Of a DNA stretch of 64,000 bases, positions 9,010 to 17,936 are shown piece after piece. Under the pieces are notes generated by a model, which saw only the letters and a program-made list of their open reading frames with translations, did not search any database and had not been told where the DNA came from. Both the position numbers and the translations under genes were made by a program. Origin of the DNA: JBBTCX01 sp964494205 (GTDB lineage Bacteria > Planctomycetota > Phycisphaerae > UBA1845); NCBI GenBank assembly GCA_964494205.1, contig CAZBRD010000023.1:5407-69406 (forward strand), read 5' to 3'. Positions within the stretch are counted from its first letter, which is position 1. Each line of letters begins with the position of its first letter.

Positions 9010-10560
9010 ATGCTACCCGCATACCATCCTGAACCATACGTTGATTTCAACAAGCAAGAACCTCGCGAGAAAATGCTGGCTGCGCTGAAGCGCGTCGGGC
9101 AGGAACTCGGCAAGACGTATCCGTTGTGGATCGACGGCGAGCCGGTTAAGACCAGCGAGACGTTCAACTCGTTGAGTCCGGCTGACCCCTCGCGCGTTGT
9201 CGGTGTGATATGCAAAGCCAATGCCGATCATGCAAATCGAGCGATCAAAGCGGCGGCGGAGGCATTCAAGACTTGGAGCCGTGTCGATCCCGATGTTCGA
9301 GCGCGCGTGCTGTTCAAAGCGGCGGCGATCATGCGGCGACGGGTGTATGAACTCTCCGCGTGGATGTGTTACGAGCAGAGCAAAAGCTGGCTCGAAGCCT
9401 ACGCGGACACCTGCGAGACGGTCGATTTTCTCGATTTCTATGGTCGCGAAATGATGCGCCTCAGCGGTTCTCAGCCGGTGACGCCATTCGTAGGCGAAGA
9501 GAACGAAGTGCGGTACATGCCGCTAGGCGTTGGCGCGGTGATCCCTCCCTGGAATTTCCCGCTCGCGATCTGCACGGGCATGACCTCGGCTGCGCTGGTG
9601 ACGGGCAATACGGTCGTGCTCAAGCCGTCCAGCCTTTCGTGCGTCATCGCGGCCAAGATGCTCGAAATTCTGCACGAAGCCGGTCTGCCGAAGAATGTTC
9701 TTCAATTCGTTCCTGGTCCCGGCAGTTCCGTCGGCGATACGATGGTTACGCATCCGCTCACGCGGTTTGTTTCGTTTACGGGATCGCGCGACGTCGGTGT
9801 TGGTATTTTCCAGAAGGCAGCCGTGGTTCATCCCGGGCAGATCTGGCTCAAGCGCACCGTGCTCGAAATGGGCGGCAAGGACTGCATCCTCGTTGACGAA
9901 ACGGCGGATGTTACTTTTGCTGCGGAGAATGTCGTCGCGGCCGCGTTTGGCTTCCAGGGACAGAAGTGTTCCGCGTGCAGCCGGCTCATCGCGCACAAGG
10001 ACGTTTACAACGAACTGCTCGATCAGGTCGTTGCCCGCTCTCGTGAATTGACGATTGGCGACACCGTCGCGCCCGACAACTTTTTCATGGGCGCGGTCAT
10101 CGATCCCAACGCTTACAAGAAGATCAATGAGTACATCGGCATCGGGAAGAACGAGGGGCGTGCTGTTTTGACGGGCACTCCCGTGCCGCCGAAGGGACAC
10201 TTCATTCCACCGACGATTGTGGCTGACATCGCGCCGAACGCGCGGATTGCGCAGGAAGAAATCTTCGGCCCGGTGCTTGCAGTCATCAAATGCAACGATT
10301 TCGACGAAGGCCTCCGCATCGCCAACGGCACGGAGTACGGGCTGACAGGGGCGTGCTTCTCGCGCGATCGGTTACGACTTGAGCGGGCAAGGCACGAGTT
10401 CCACGTGGGCAATCTGTATTTGAATCGGAAGTGCACCGGTGCGCTCGTCGACGTGCAGCCGTTTGGCGGATTCAACATGTCAGGAACGGACTCGAAGGCT
10501 GGCGGTCGCGATTATTTGCAACTTTTCCTGCAAGGGAAGAGCGTTTGTGAACGATGGTAG
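9010..10560 (+). CDS. NAD-dependent aldehyde dehydrogenase, probable L-glutamate gamma-semialdehyde (P5C) dehydrogenase
   Basis: 516 residues, the length of RocA/PruA-type enzymes. The family oxidises glutamate-gamma-semialdehyde to glutamate in proline breakdown. Visible are PWNFPLAI (residues 180-187), KPSS, the general base Glu286 in LEMGGKD, and the nucleophile Cys320 in GFQGQKCSACSR. The QKCSACSR context and an N-terminus with YPLWIDGEP favour the P5C dehydrogenase group over other ALDHs. No proline dehydrogenase domain or gene is next to it. The start ATG has no strong ribosome site, but the N-terminus fits the family. Cytoplasmic. Confidence 0.87.
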   Translation: MLPAYHPEPYVDFNKQEPREKMLAALKRVGQELGKTYPLWIDGEPVKTSETFNSLSPADPSRVVGVICKANADHANRAIKAAAEAFKTWSRVDPDVRARVLFKAAAIMRRRVYELSAWMCYEQSKSWLEAYADTCETVDFLDFYGREMMRLSGSQPVTPFVGEENEVRYMPLGVGAVIPPWNFPLAICTGMTSAALVTGNTVVLKPSSLSCVIAAKMLEILHEAGLPKNVLQFVPGPGSSVGDTMVTHPLTRFVSFTGSRDVGVGIFQKAAVVHPGQIWLKRTVLEMGGKDCILVDETADVTFAAENVVAAAFGFQGQKCSACSRLIAHKDVYNELLDQVVARSRELTIGDTVAPDNFFMGAVIDPNAYKKINEYIGIGKNEGRAVLTGTPVPPKGHFIPPTIVADIAPNARIAQEEIFGPVLAVIKCNDFDEGLRIANGTEYGLTGACFSRDRLRLERARHEFHVGNLYLNRKCTGALVDVQPFGGFNMSGTDSKAGGRDYLQLFLQGKSVCERW

Positions 10561-10573
10561 AAATGGCAGCCCC

Positions 10574-10589
10574 AGCCGAGTGGTCGGCT
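10574..10589. terminator. possible weak hairpin after the aldehyde dehydrogenase gene
   Basis: AGCCGA-GTGG-TCGGCT forms a 6-bp stem 14 bp after the stop codon. No T-run follows, so a role as an intrinsic terminator is uncertain. Confidence 0.25.
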
Positions 10590-10646
10590 CGTAGTTGAAC
10601 GGGGTCCTGTGTCGCGTCGTGTCTTGTTTCGGTATGACGTGCAGAA

Positions 10647-11330
10647 TTGATCGATTGGGTTCTTAACCAGTTCAACCAGTGGTACACGCCTGATCACGCG
10701 GACCATCTTCTGCGGATTGTGGCGGCGGTGATTCTAGGCGGGGCGATCGGTCTCGAGCGCGAGCGGCAGGACAAGCCCGCCGGGTTTCGAACCATCATCC
10801 TCATCGCTCTTGGCGCGTGCATTTTCACGATTATTTCTCACACCGGCGGTAAAGGGGTCGGCGATCCCGGTCGAATCGCAGCACAGGTAGTGTCGGGCAT
10901 CGGCTTCCTCGGTGCGGGTGCGATCATTCATGAGCGCGGCAGCGTGGTCGGGTTGACGACGGCTGCGACTGTCTGGGCGGCGGCGGCGATCGGCATGGCC
11001 ACTGGATTTGGCGAATACGGCTTGGCGATCATCGGAACGGGCATGATCCTGTCGGCGCTGATACTCTTCCAGGGTTTTGAAGACCTGGTGAGTCGCAATC
11101 GACAGGTCGAGGAATACAACGTCGCAGCCCCGGAGACGTCGGATTCGCTCGATCGGCTGTCGGCTATGATTGGTGAGGCCAAGCTGCGGTTGCTCAAGCG
11201 GACGTGGTATCAGGAGCCGGACAAAATCATCTATCAGATTCGGGCCAGCGGTTCGCAACGAAGCCACGAGAAATTCCGCCTTTTGATCATCCAGTCTCAG
11301 GACTACGAAATTCGCAAATCGAGGAAGTAA
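10647..11330 (+). CDS. MgtC/SapB-family inner membrane protein
   Basis: 227 residues; the first 140 hold about five hydrophobic helices with the family signature: GGAIGLERERQDKPAGFRT, then GIGFLGAGAIIHERG and GLTTAATVWAAAAIGMA. MgtC-like proteins help with growth at low magnesium and modulate membrane potential or ATP synthase in some bacteria; the role here is not known. The C-terminal 85 residues are soluble, with FEDLVSRNRQVEEYN followed by an alpha/beta segment. The start codon appears to be TTG (10647) and no ATG start fits, so the exact N-terminus is uncertain. It stands alone between unrelated genes. Confidence 0.82.
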   Translation: MIDWVLNQFNQWYTPDHADHLLRIVAAVILGGAIGLERERQDKPAGFRTIILIALGACIFTIISHTGGKGVGDPGRIAAQVVSGIGFLGAGAIIHERGSVVGLTTAATVWAAAAIGMATGFGEYGLAIIGTGMILSALILFQGFEDLVSRNRQVEEYNVAAPETSDSLDRLSAMIGEAKLRLLKRTWYQEPDKIIYQIRASGSQRSHEKFRLLIIQSQDYEIRKSRK

Positions 11331-11494
11331 CTGGGGAAAAGCTCGTAGTCTCCGGGCCAGGGCGATGTACCCAGTCCCTGTGCAGTTCGGTCGACCTTCG
11401 GGACTCGATTTGCTAGAATGGGTAAGCGATTCAAAGGGGGACGCGAGGCCGGGTATAGGCGTCGCGAATCGGGGTATCACATGAGGTCAGGTCT

Positions 11495-12616
11495 ATGAAT
11501 TTCAGGTTTTTGAGTCAGCGAGTTTTCCTTGTGCCGTTTGTGCTGGGACTGGTTGAGGCGAATCACGCGATCGGGGAAATTCTATCGAGCAGCGCGACGG
11601 TGGCGACAAACGTACAGGAACTCGTGAACGGCGCTCCCGGTTCAGTCAGCCTCGATGATCGGGATGTTGATTCAGAGGCAGAGGAATTCAGTGCGCACGC
11701 CGCGTCTGCGATTGAGTCGACCGATCTGAACGGCGAACTCGTCGGGATGGGTCAGTCTTTCAGCGATTTTGATGACCCGCGCCGGCTCGATCAGCCGAAT
11801 CCGGAGGAGTTCGGACTGGAGGTCGCTTGCTATTCCAATGTTGCAACCGTTTCGTATATCATCGAGAGCAACGCGACGGAGTCGCGGGATATTGTCTTCA
11901 CTTCCGCAGGCAGCGTGGTGGCGGAGCCTGAAATCGAGTTCGAACGCGACGGCACTGCCACGGTTGAAAGTCGTGTCTTTATCACCGGGGCGGTCGTGTT
12001 CTGGTCGATGGAGGCTGCCAAGGATTTGACCGACATGCAGGCGAAGCTGGATGTCGTGGTGTCACGCGATGGCACTGAAACTCCACTGTTTGAGACGTCG
12101 CTGGCGATTGCGGGCACGACGGACGGGCAGGTTGATTCGACGACAGAAGGTGCGTTGCAAGCCGAAGTGGTCTCGCTTGATGAACTGGCAGAACTTGGGC
12201 TTGATGTAGATTCGCTGGCGGTGCTCGAAGCATTGGAGCGCGAGGGCACGTTGCAGGTGATTGCGATTCCGTCGCAGGAGCACGCGTATCGGTATCAGGT
12301 GACTGCTGACGAGTCTTTCAAGATTACGGCTGAGTTGCGAGCGCGAGTGCAGAACACTCCAGATGGCACGGGCGTGGCGATTGTTCTGGGTCGGTCGTTT
12401 GAAAATCTCATTGACGTCATTGAGCAGGCCATCCCGGAATTGAACGGCGGCGCGGTGCAGCGGTCGATCAACGCGGCGGTCGCGGCGCGGGAAATTGGGT
12501 TCGTTGATGACTCTCCAAGCACGCAAGGCATGTGCGGCGCGATGGGGTCTAGCGGGGTTGCGATGCTGGCGATGGGGTTGGCGTTTGTCGGACCTAAGCG
12601 ACGACGGCCATCGTAG
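11495..12616 (+). CDS. secreted protein with CGAMG-type C-terminal membrane anchor
   Basis: 373 residues. A signal peptide (FLVPFVLGLVEANHAIG) is followed by a beta-rich extracellular part with no family I recognise. The C-terminus is MCGAMGSSGVAMLAMGLAFVG followed by PKRRRPS, i.e. a Cys-Gly motif, a hydrophobic helix and a basic tail. This layout is that of a sorting signal of the PEP-CTERM/MYXO-CTERM kind, and nearly the same MCGAMG start of the tail occurs in the unrelated protein at 56009-58537. The middle contains ESTDLNGELVGMG and a serine/threonine-rich stretch. It has its own upstream region of 164 bp. Confidence 0.7.
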   Translation: MNFRFLSQRVFLVPFVLGLVEANHAIGEILSSSATVATNVQELVNGAPGSVSLDDRDVDSEAEEFSAHAASAIESTDLNGELVGMGQSFSDFDDPRRLDQPNPEEFGLEVACYSNVATVSYIIESNATESRDIVFTSAGSVVAEPEIEFERDGTATVESRVFITGAVVFWSMEAAKDLTDMQAKLDVVVSRDGTETPLFETSLAIAGTTDGQVDSTTEGALQAEVVSLDELAELGLDVDSLAVLEALEREGTLQVIAIPSQEHAYRYQVTADESFKITAELRARVQNTPDGTGVAIVLGRSFENLIDVIEQAIPELNGGAVQRSINAAVAAREIGFVDDSPSTQGMCGAMGSSGVAMLAMGLAFVGPKRRRPS

Positions 12617-12676
12617 TCTAAGACCCTTGATCGTGGCGTAATCACGAGCAAATGCGCTCGGCAACAGGTGGCAGTC

Positions 12677-14866
12677 CTAGGGACATACTTGCAATTTGCG
12701 ACCGTTCCACGGGTCAAGCGTTTCTCCGCCATTTAGCAAATCAATCAACCGCAAAATATCGCTCGGCTCGCCTGACCCACTGCGGTTGATATCTGTTTGC
12801 CAGATACCATATTGATCCACCACCCCGTTTAACGAATCGATCAAGTGCAGAATATCGGCGGGTGAACTTGTCCCGTCTCCGTTCACGTCGCCGGGCAAAT
12901 AGCCGAGGCAGGATTTTGTTCCGCTGTTGATGTGGTGAAAACAGGTCCATGCGCCGGGTTCAATGATGTCGTCGAGCGCGATTCGCACGGTTGCCTGCGC
13001 GATTGTCTGCACCGATTCAATGGCTGGAGGGACGCTGTCCCCGCCTGTTTCGATGATTTCAAAGTCGAGCGGATCTTCGAGTGCAAGGACATTGCTGAAC
13101 TCAATTTCGATTTCTGACCAGCCATAACGAAACGTGGGGTCGTTGATGTCATGAGGTTGGCGGGCGTCGATGCCATAGCCTGTTGGGGAACTATCTGCGA
13201 TATGCGCTGCCGTTGAAATGGCTATGCCGTTGGGTTGGTTTAGATTTGCTGGAAACAAGACAACGTTTTCTACCTCGGTACCATCGAGATTTGACCGCTG
13301 GATCCGAGCACCTAATCCCGATCCCGCACCCGCTGTCCAGTACATCTTCGCATTGGAAATGTCGAGCGCAAGTTCATTGGGCTGCAACTGTTCGGCCTGA
13401 TCAACCAAGTCCTCGATTTCTGCACCGTCCAAATTCGCTCGTCGCAAACCAAATATGCTCTGCGACCAATACAACATTGCTTCGTTTGAATCCAGCGCAA
13501 TTCCGCGAAGAGAATTAGGCTCGACATCGAGAAGTAATTCAATGTTCGATCCATCTCCGTTTGCACGCTGTATCACCTCTGGGTGATTTTGCGTCCAGTA
13601 CAGTTTCTGTGAGAGAGGATCCCAGGCGAGGCGAGATATGTGCAACTCATTGGGCATGTCAATGATCGTTTCGAATTCCGTTCCGTTGGTTCGCGATCGT
13701 CGGAGCCTGCCATTATCGCTCCAATAGATGTGATCATTTTCCAGGTCGAGAGTGAGACCAGCGACCCATCCATAAACAGTTGCGACTTTCTGAGCTTCCC
13801 GTCCGTCAAGACCGGCGGATTTGATCGCGCGCTGTCCCGAATCAAACCAGTACATTCGGTGTAGCGCAGGGGCAATCTCTAGCCAGACCGGATGCGTGAC
13901 ATCCGACGCAATGACTAGTTCGGAGGTGCCGCCGAGAAGTAGTAGTCTTTGAATCGTTCCGATTGACGACGTATGGTTTCGCGACCAGTAGACAAAGCCG
14001 TCCTGAATCGCAACGCCCCAAGGCGCGCCGCCACAATCGGGCACAAGTTCGACCACATTCGATTCGTCAAGGTTAGCGCTGCGAATCCTTGGCGGAAGAT
14101 TGGTGTTGCCCGATTTTTCTGCCCACACAGTCCGCTGGCTTGCAGTGTCTATTGCAATGCCGGTCGGTCGGTGAATGTCTCCGATCGGCAAGTCCACAAT
14201 GTTCTGTCCTGTGGTATCGGCACTTCGAATTCTCGATGGTCCAAATGTACTTCCTTCCGTCCAATACATACGGTGAGCGTCAAGATCAAGGGCGAGCCCT
14301 TCGGGGGGATTGAGTCCAGCAAGAATCACTTCCGGCGCCGATCCGTCCAATCCGGCCCGCCTGATCCGTCCGCAACCTTGGCCGCATCCGTACTCAGTCC
14401 AATACAACTTTCCGTGAATCAAGTCCAAGGCGACGCCACGTGGTGCATAAATATTGGTGACAAGATTCTGAACATTTGATCCGTCGAACCTTGCACGGCG
14501 AATTCGGCCATTCGCGTCTGAGTAATACCCTTGAGACCAGTAGATCCAGCCGTTTATTTGATCCAGCGCGATTCCCACTCCATTGTGGCTATCAGATACG
14601 AGGATTTCGCGACAAGGTCCATTCAAATCGCCGCGACTCAGTCCATCACTGTTGTCAATCCAGTAAACCGAGCTGGTTTCGCTATTAATCGCAATACCGA
14701 ACGGGTCATAAATAGTCCGCACGAGCACGTCTTCTACATTTGAACCATCGAGATCGGCACGACTGATTCGGTCCGAGTTGGTCCAATACACTTTTTGGGC
14801 GTTGGCTATTCCGAGGCAAATCATTGAAATGGCTGTCAAGGCAGGAAATAGAACGCGTGTGCTCAT
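12677..14866 (-). CDS. secreted YWTD-type beta-propeller protein (long paralogue)
   Basis: 729 residues, with signal peptide (LFPALTAISMICLGIANA|Q). At least ten YWT/YWS repeats are visible (VYWTNS, VYWIDN, IYWSQG, LYWTEY, MYWTEG, VYWSRN, MYWFDS, IYWSDN, LYWTQN, LYWSQS, MYWTAG), enough for two propellers. Then come the same beta domain and the same double dockerin-like C-terminus as in the gene at 7316-8740 (GIDARQPHDIN; DVNGDGTSSPADILHLIDSLNG; DINRSGSGEPSDILRLIDLLNG). GGGAG lies 6 bases before the ATG. It is convergent with the CGAMG-tailed gene. The shared C-terminus argues for a common surface or complex role. Confidence 0.85.
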   Translation of the reverse strand: MSTRVLFPALTAISMICLGIANAQKVYWTNSDRISRADLDGSNVEDVLVRTIYDPFGIAINSETSSVYWIDNSDGLSRGDLNGPCREILVSDSHNGVGIALDQINGWIYWSQGYYSDANGRIRRARFDGSNVQNLVTNIYAPRGVALDLIHGKLYWTEYGCGQGCGRIRRAGLDGSAPEVILAGLNPPEGLALDLDAHRMYWTEGSTFGPSRIRSADTTGQNIVDLPIGDIHRPTGIAIDTASQRTVWAEKSGNTNLPPRIRSANLDESNVVELVPDCGGAPWGVAIQDGFVYWSRNHTSSIGTIQRLLLLGGTSELVIASDVTHPVWLEIAPALHRMYWFDSGQRAIKSAGLDGREAQKVATVYGWVAGLTLDLENDHIYWSDNGRLRRSRTNGTEFETIIDMPNELHISRLAWDPLSQKLYWTQNHPEVIQRANGDGSNIELLLDVEPNSLRGIALDSNEAMLYWSQSIFGLRRANLDGAEIEDLVDQAEQLQPNELALDISNAKMYWTAGAGSGLGARIQRSNLDGTEVENVVLFPANLNQPNGIAISTAAHIADSSPTGYGIDARQPHDINDPTFRYGWSEIEIEFSNVLALEDPLDFEIIETGGDSVPPAIESVQTIAQATVRIALDDIIEPGAWTCFHHINSGTKSCLGYLPGDVNGDGTSSPADILHLIDSLNGVVDQYGIWQTDINRSGSGEPSDILRLIDLLNGGETLDPWNGRKLQVCP

Positions 14867-15167
14867 GATTCACTCCCTTTCAGCGCCGATGGAAAACGCG
14901 TTGGACGCTACGCGGGAGAAGTTGACTGAAAGCCGCATGCAGATTTATTCAATCGACCTTACTTGGTACGCCAAGAAAGGGCTCGCTGTTCGGCAAATAT
15001 GGAACGCCCTGAGGTTATTGGCAATTACAGGCCATTATTTGCGCCGCCAAGTGGGAAATGAAGAGGGTTTTTATTCCTTGAGTCGGCCCTGTGATCAGCA
15101 TTGTTCGTTTCCGTCTTTGGGCCTATGGGAACGGCGATTGGAAATAACGATCCGTAAAGGACTTAGG
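14867..15167. other. intergenic region with no gene seen
   Basis: 301 bp between two minus-strand genes. An open frame on the plus strand crosses it but starts inside the propeller gene and looks non-coding. It should hold the propeller gene's promoter; no site was recognised beyond the GGGAG ribosome site. Confidence 0.5.
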
Positions 15168-16586
15168 TCAATGACGAATCGAAGACCGGCTGTGGATCAG
15201 GTCGAGCAGCCACTGTGCTGTCGTTTCGGACGCTCGCGTGTGGCGTAGTGGGTCGGTGAGAGCTCTTAGTTCCATGCACATTTTTTCGCGCGCGGGCGCG
15301 TCTTGCAGCAGCTCTATCGCTTTTCGCGCAATCGGTTCCGTTGAGGTGTAGTACGGCATGAACTCCGGGACGAGTTCGCGGCCGGCGAGGATGTTCGGTA
15401 GCGAGAGTTGTTCCGTGCTTATCATCCATCGGGCGACCAGGTGATAGAACACGCGCGAGGCGTTGTACATGACGATCATGGGTTTGGCGTGCATGGCCAC
15501 TTCGAGCGTGGTGGTTCCCGAGGCTGCGATGGCGAGATCGCTGGCGGTGATGAGGTCGCCAAGGGGGCCGTCGTGTACGCGGATTGGGATGCGCGAAGAA
15601 CCGAGAATCGAATGAATGATCGGGGCAACACCGGGATTGGCGGCGGAGACAATGAAACCGACATGGGGAATCGCTTGGGAGATTGCGTGCGCGATTTCGA
15701 GTTGGCCGGGCAGCACTTCGCGGACGACCTGTTTGCGCGAGCCGGGGAGCAGTGCGACGAGCAATGAGTCGCTGTTGCCGGGGGATGGGGCGAGAAAGGA
15801 TTCTCGTGGATCGAGGGTGCGAGAAGGGATTCTCGCACCAGCGGGCGAAGGGACGCTCGCAGCAGCAATTGAAGGAGTTCTCACATCAGCGCGGCCGCGT
15901 AGTTCATTAACGGCGGATTGATTGGGCGTTTCACGGGCGAGTTTGTCAGCCAATGGGTGGCCGACGAACTTCGCGTTGATGCCTTGATTGCGGAAGTATT
16001 GTTCCTCGAAGGGAAGAATGCACGCGAGGCGATCAACGTTGTTGCGGATTTTGTGGATGCGATGCGCGCCCCATGCCCAGAGTTGCGGGGCGATGAAGTA
16101 GAGCGTGGGTACACCGGCTGCCTTCGCGCGGGCGACGAGGTGCAGATGCAGCGTGGGCGAGTCGACGACGACGGCTGCGTCGAAGGAGAAGCGACGCAGG
16201 CATTGGTCGGATGCGGACATCATCTTGATCGCCTGTCGTGCGACGCCGAGGGCGCCGAGAAGCATGGCTGCGTGGCGGGTCATGTCGAAGAGGCGATGGC
16301 AACCGGCGCCGACCATGAGCGGACCGGCGATGCCGACGAAACGAGCTTCGGGATTAATGGCGAGCGTCGCGCGGATGAGTGAGGCTGCGTGTTCGTCGGC
16401 GCTTTGTTCGCAGGCGCTGATGAAGATCAGCGGTCCTGTGTCATGGTGCACCTTTTTCGCGTGCGAGTGATCGTGGTGATGAGTGGTTTGCAAGGTTTGT
16501 TGTCCGTGGAACGACGATCGAAAGAGGTAACCGTAGAACATCGTGCGGAGTGCGTCAACGTGGCGCGATAATGACACGTTCGACAA
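15168..16586 (-). CDS. lpxB: lipid-A-disaccharide synthase (with an unusual internal insertion)
   Basis: This glycosyltransferase joins UDP-2,3-diacylglucosamine and lipid X in lipid A synthesis at the inner membrane. The family pattern is clear: SACEQSADEHAA (E-x-S-x-D of the N-terminal motif), FIAPQLWAWGAHRIHKIRNNVD, FVGHPLAD, LLPGSRKQVV and ASGTTTLEVA. The N-terminal motif deviates from the usual AGExSGD. About 45 extra residues (roughly ADVRTPSIAAAS...PGNSDS) sit between GHPLAD and LLPGSR and are encoded by hairpin repeats. The longest frame starts with TTG at 16586; the His-rich first 45 residues are not family-like, so the true start may be ATG 16541 or GTG 16451. Presence of lpxB implies LPS. 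Confidence 0.87.
   Translation of the reverse strand: MSNVSLSRHVDALRTMFYGYLFRSSFHGQQTLQTTHHHDHSHAKKVHHDTGPLIFISACEQSADEHAASLIRATLAINPEARFVGIAGPLMVGAGCHRLFDMTRHAAMLLGALGVARQAIKMMSASDQCLRRFSFDAAVVVDSPTLHLHLVARAKAAGVPTLYFIAPQLWAWGAHRIHKIRNNVDRLACILPFEEQYFRNQGINAKFVGHPLADKLARETPNQSAVNELRGRADVRTPSIAAASVPSPAGARIPSRTLDPRESFLAPSPGNSDSLLVALLPGSRKQVVREVLPGQLEIAHAISQAIPHVGFIVSAANPGVAPIIHSILGSSRIPIRVHDGPLGDLITASDLAIAASGTTTLEVAMHAKPMIVMYNASRVFYHLVARWMISTEQLSLPNILAGRELVPEFMPYYTSTEPIARKAIELLQDAPAREKMCMELRALTDPLRHTRASETTAQWLLDLIHSRSSIRH
15791..15890. repeat. cluster of related hairpin units inside lpxB
   Basis: Within about 100 bp lie a CGAGAA-AGGA-TTCTCG hairpin (15791-15806), a perfect 10-bp stem GGTGCGAGAA-GGGA-TTCTCGCACC in two arms (15816-15839), then two decayed versions (around 15844-15860 and 15871-15885). 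All share the core GCGAGAA/GGGA/TTCTCGC. They keep the reading frame open and add a Pro/Ser/Arg-rich insert to LpxB. Confidence 0.6.
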
Positions 16587-16647
16587 AACGGGTCGCGCGG
16601 GGCTCGGCCGTGCCTACGGCACTTGAGAATACTGTTTCGCCGATAGA

Positions 16648-16698
16648 CCCAGCACTGAAAGTGCTGGGCTAATTTCAGTTCGTCCCTATCGGGACGAA
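16648..16698. repeat. double hairpin between lpxB and the Y-family polymerase gene
   Basis: Two perfect inverted repeats in tandem: CCCAGCACT-GAA-AGTGCTGGG (16648-16668) and TTCGTCCC-TATC-GGGACGAA (16679-16698). They fill most of the 126-bp gap. They may terminate the polymerase transcript (minus strand), though no clear T-run follows, or be a dispersed repeat. I could see only this copy in the window. Confidence 0.5.
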
Positions 16699-16712
16699 AG
16701 AACCAACACAAC

Positions 16713-17936
16713 TTACATCAAGGCGGTCTGCATTTCTGGAATGTGGTTGAATGCGATTCGCGGCGGTGCGGACTGGTTTACCTGATGCATGCCAGCCAGA
16801 TAGATGGTGTGCGTGCCGAAGCGGGTGTTGAGGCGGTCCATGATCTGGGAAAGTTCGATTCGCTTTTTCTCGCCGTCAAACAGAGGTCTGGTGGCGCCAT
16901 CATCGGGAACAAGATCGCTTAGAGCAATACCTACCTGAAATGGTTTTCCGGGAGGACGGCGTTTCCACATGCGCGAAAAGACTTCGACCATGGTGAGCGT
17001 GTCCTGGCAGAGGCCGAGATGTGCGCGGTCGTGCCACGACGGGCGGGAGATCGAACGAACTATCACAAACATTTGACGCGCCCAATAGCCGAGGGACCGC
17101 AGGCGGGCGGCTGCTCGATGGATTAAGCGGATAATCACCGCCCGCGCATCCACGTCGTTTCGCAGATTCGGCGGGAGGACATGAGAGTGGCTGACAGTAC
17201 GACGATGCGTCGGGGGGTTATACACTTCGTGTCCGTGCAGCCAGTTCCACCAGAACTTGCCGAGCACACTCTCCCATACGTCGCACAGGCGCTTTTCAGA
17301 CAAAGTGCAAAGTTGTTCAACAGTGGTGATGCCGCGCTGGTGAAGACGGCCCAACATGCGGCGACCGATGCCCGGCAGGTCGATAAGTTCGAGGCCGAAC
17401 AGGCGCTGCGGGAGTTCGTCCTTGCGAATGACCACCAACCCGTCGGGCTTCTGCATGTCGGTGGCGACCTTTGAGATGAAACGATTGGGGCCGAGACCGA
17501 TGGAGCATCGAAGATACTCGCCCACGTCGTGCCTGAGCTTTGCCTTGATTCGATGAGCGATTTCGACGGCGCGCGATTCCTCCTGCTCGACGCCCATCAG
17601 ACGGCAGGATACCTCGTCGATGGAGTGAATCTCATCAACGTGAATGCAGGATTCGATCGACGCGATGAACGCGTGGTGCATGCGGACGTATTCTTCGTGA
17701 ATGCCTTCGACGCAAATTAGGTCGGGACAAAGACGCTTGGCGTCGCCGACGTTCGTGCCGGTCTTGATGCCGAAGCGCTTGGCTTCGTAGCTGGCGGCGA
17801 TGCAGCAGGTGCTGTCTGTGATCGTCGGCACGACAGCCACGGGGCGATGGCGAAGCTCGGGGTGAAGTTGTTGTTCGACGGACGCGAAGTATGAGTTCAT
17901 GTCCACGAACAAAGATGACAAGCATGGTTGCGACAT
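16713..17936 (-). CDS. Y-family (DinB/UmuC-type) DNA polymerase
   Basis: 407 residues. Palm motifs with the acidic metal ligands are intact: LFVDMNSYFASVEQ at residues 9-22 and HSIDEVSC near 104-111 (SIDE). The helix-hairpin-helix thumb region is DLPGIGRRMLGRLHQRGI. The C-terminal little-finger part follows. Intact catalytic residues argue against an ImuB-type inactive paralogue. Family members copy damaged DNA during translesion synthesis. It ends without an obvious beta-clamp motif of the classical kind. AGGA lies 8 bases before the ATG. No LexA-like box was recognised upstream, and no imuA or dnaE2 gene is adjacent. Confidence 0.85.
   Translation of the reverse strand: MSQPCLSSLFVDMNSYFASVEQQLHPELRHRPVAVVPTITDSTCCIAASYEAKRFGIKTGTNVGDAKRLCPDLICVEGIHEEYVRMHHAFIASIESCIHVDEIHSIDEVSCRLMGVEQEESRAVEIAHRIKAKLRHDVGEYLRCSIGLGPNRFISKVATDMQKPDGLVVIRKDELPQRLFGLELIDLPGIGRRMLGRLHQRGITTVEQLCTLSEKRLCDVWESVLGKFWWNWLHGHEVYNPPTHRRTVSHSHVLPPNLRNDVDARAVIIRLIHRAAARLRSLGYWARQMFVIVRSISRPSWHDRAHLGLCQDTLTMVEVFSRMWKRRPPGKPFQVGIALSDLVPDDGATRPLFDGEKKRIELSQIMDRLNTRFGTHTIYLAGMHQVNQSAPPRIAFNHIPEMQTALM

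Noticed and set aside
14778..15248. 156-codon plus-strand frame between the propeller gene and lpxB
   Set aside because: Begins inside the propeller gene, ends inside lpxB, has no ribosome site and no recognisable sequence.
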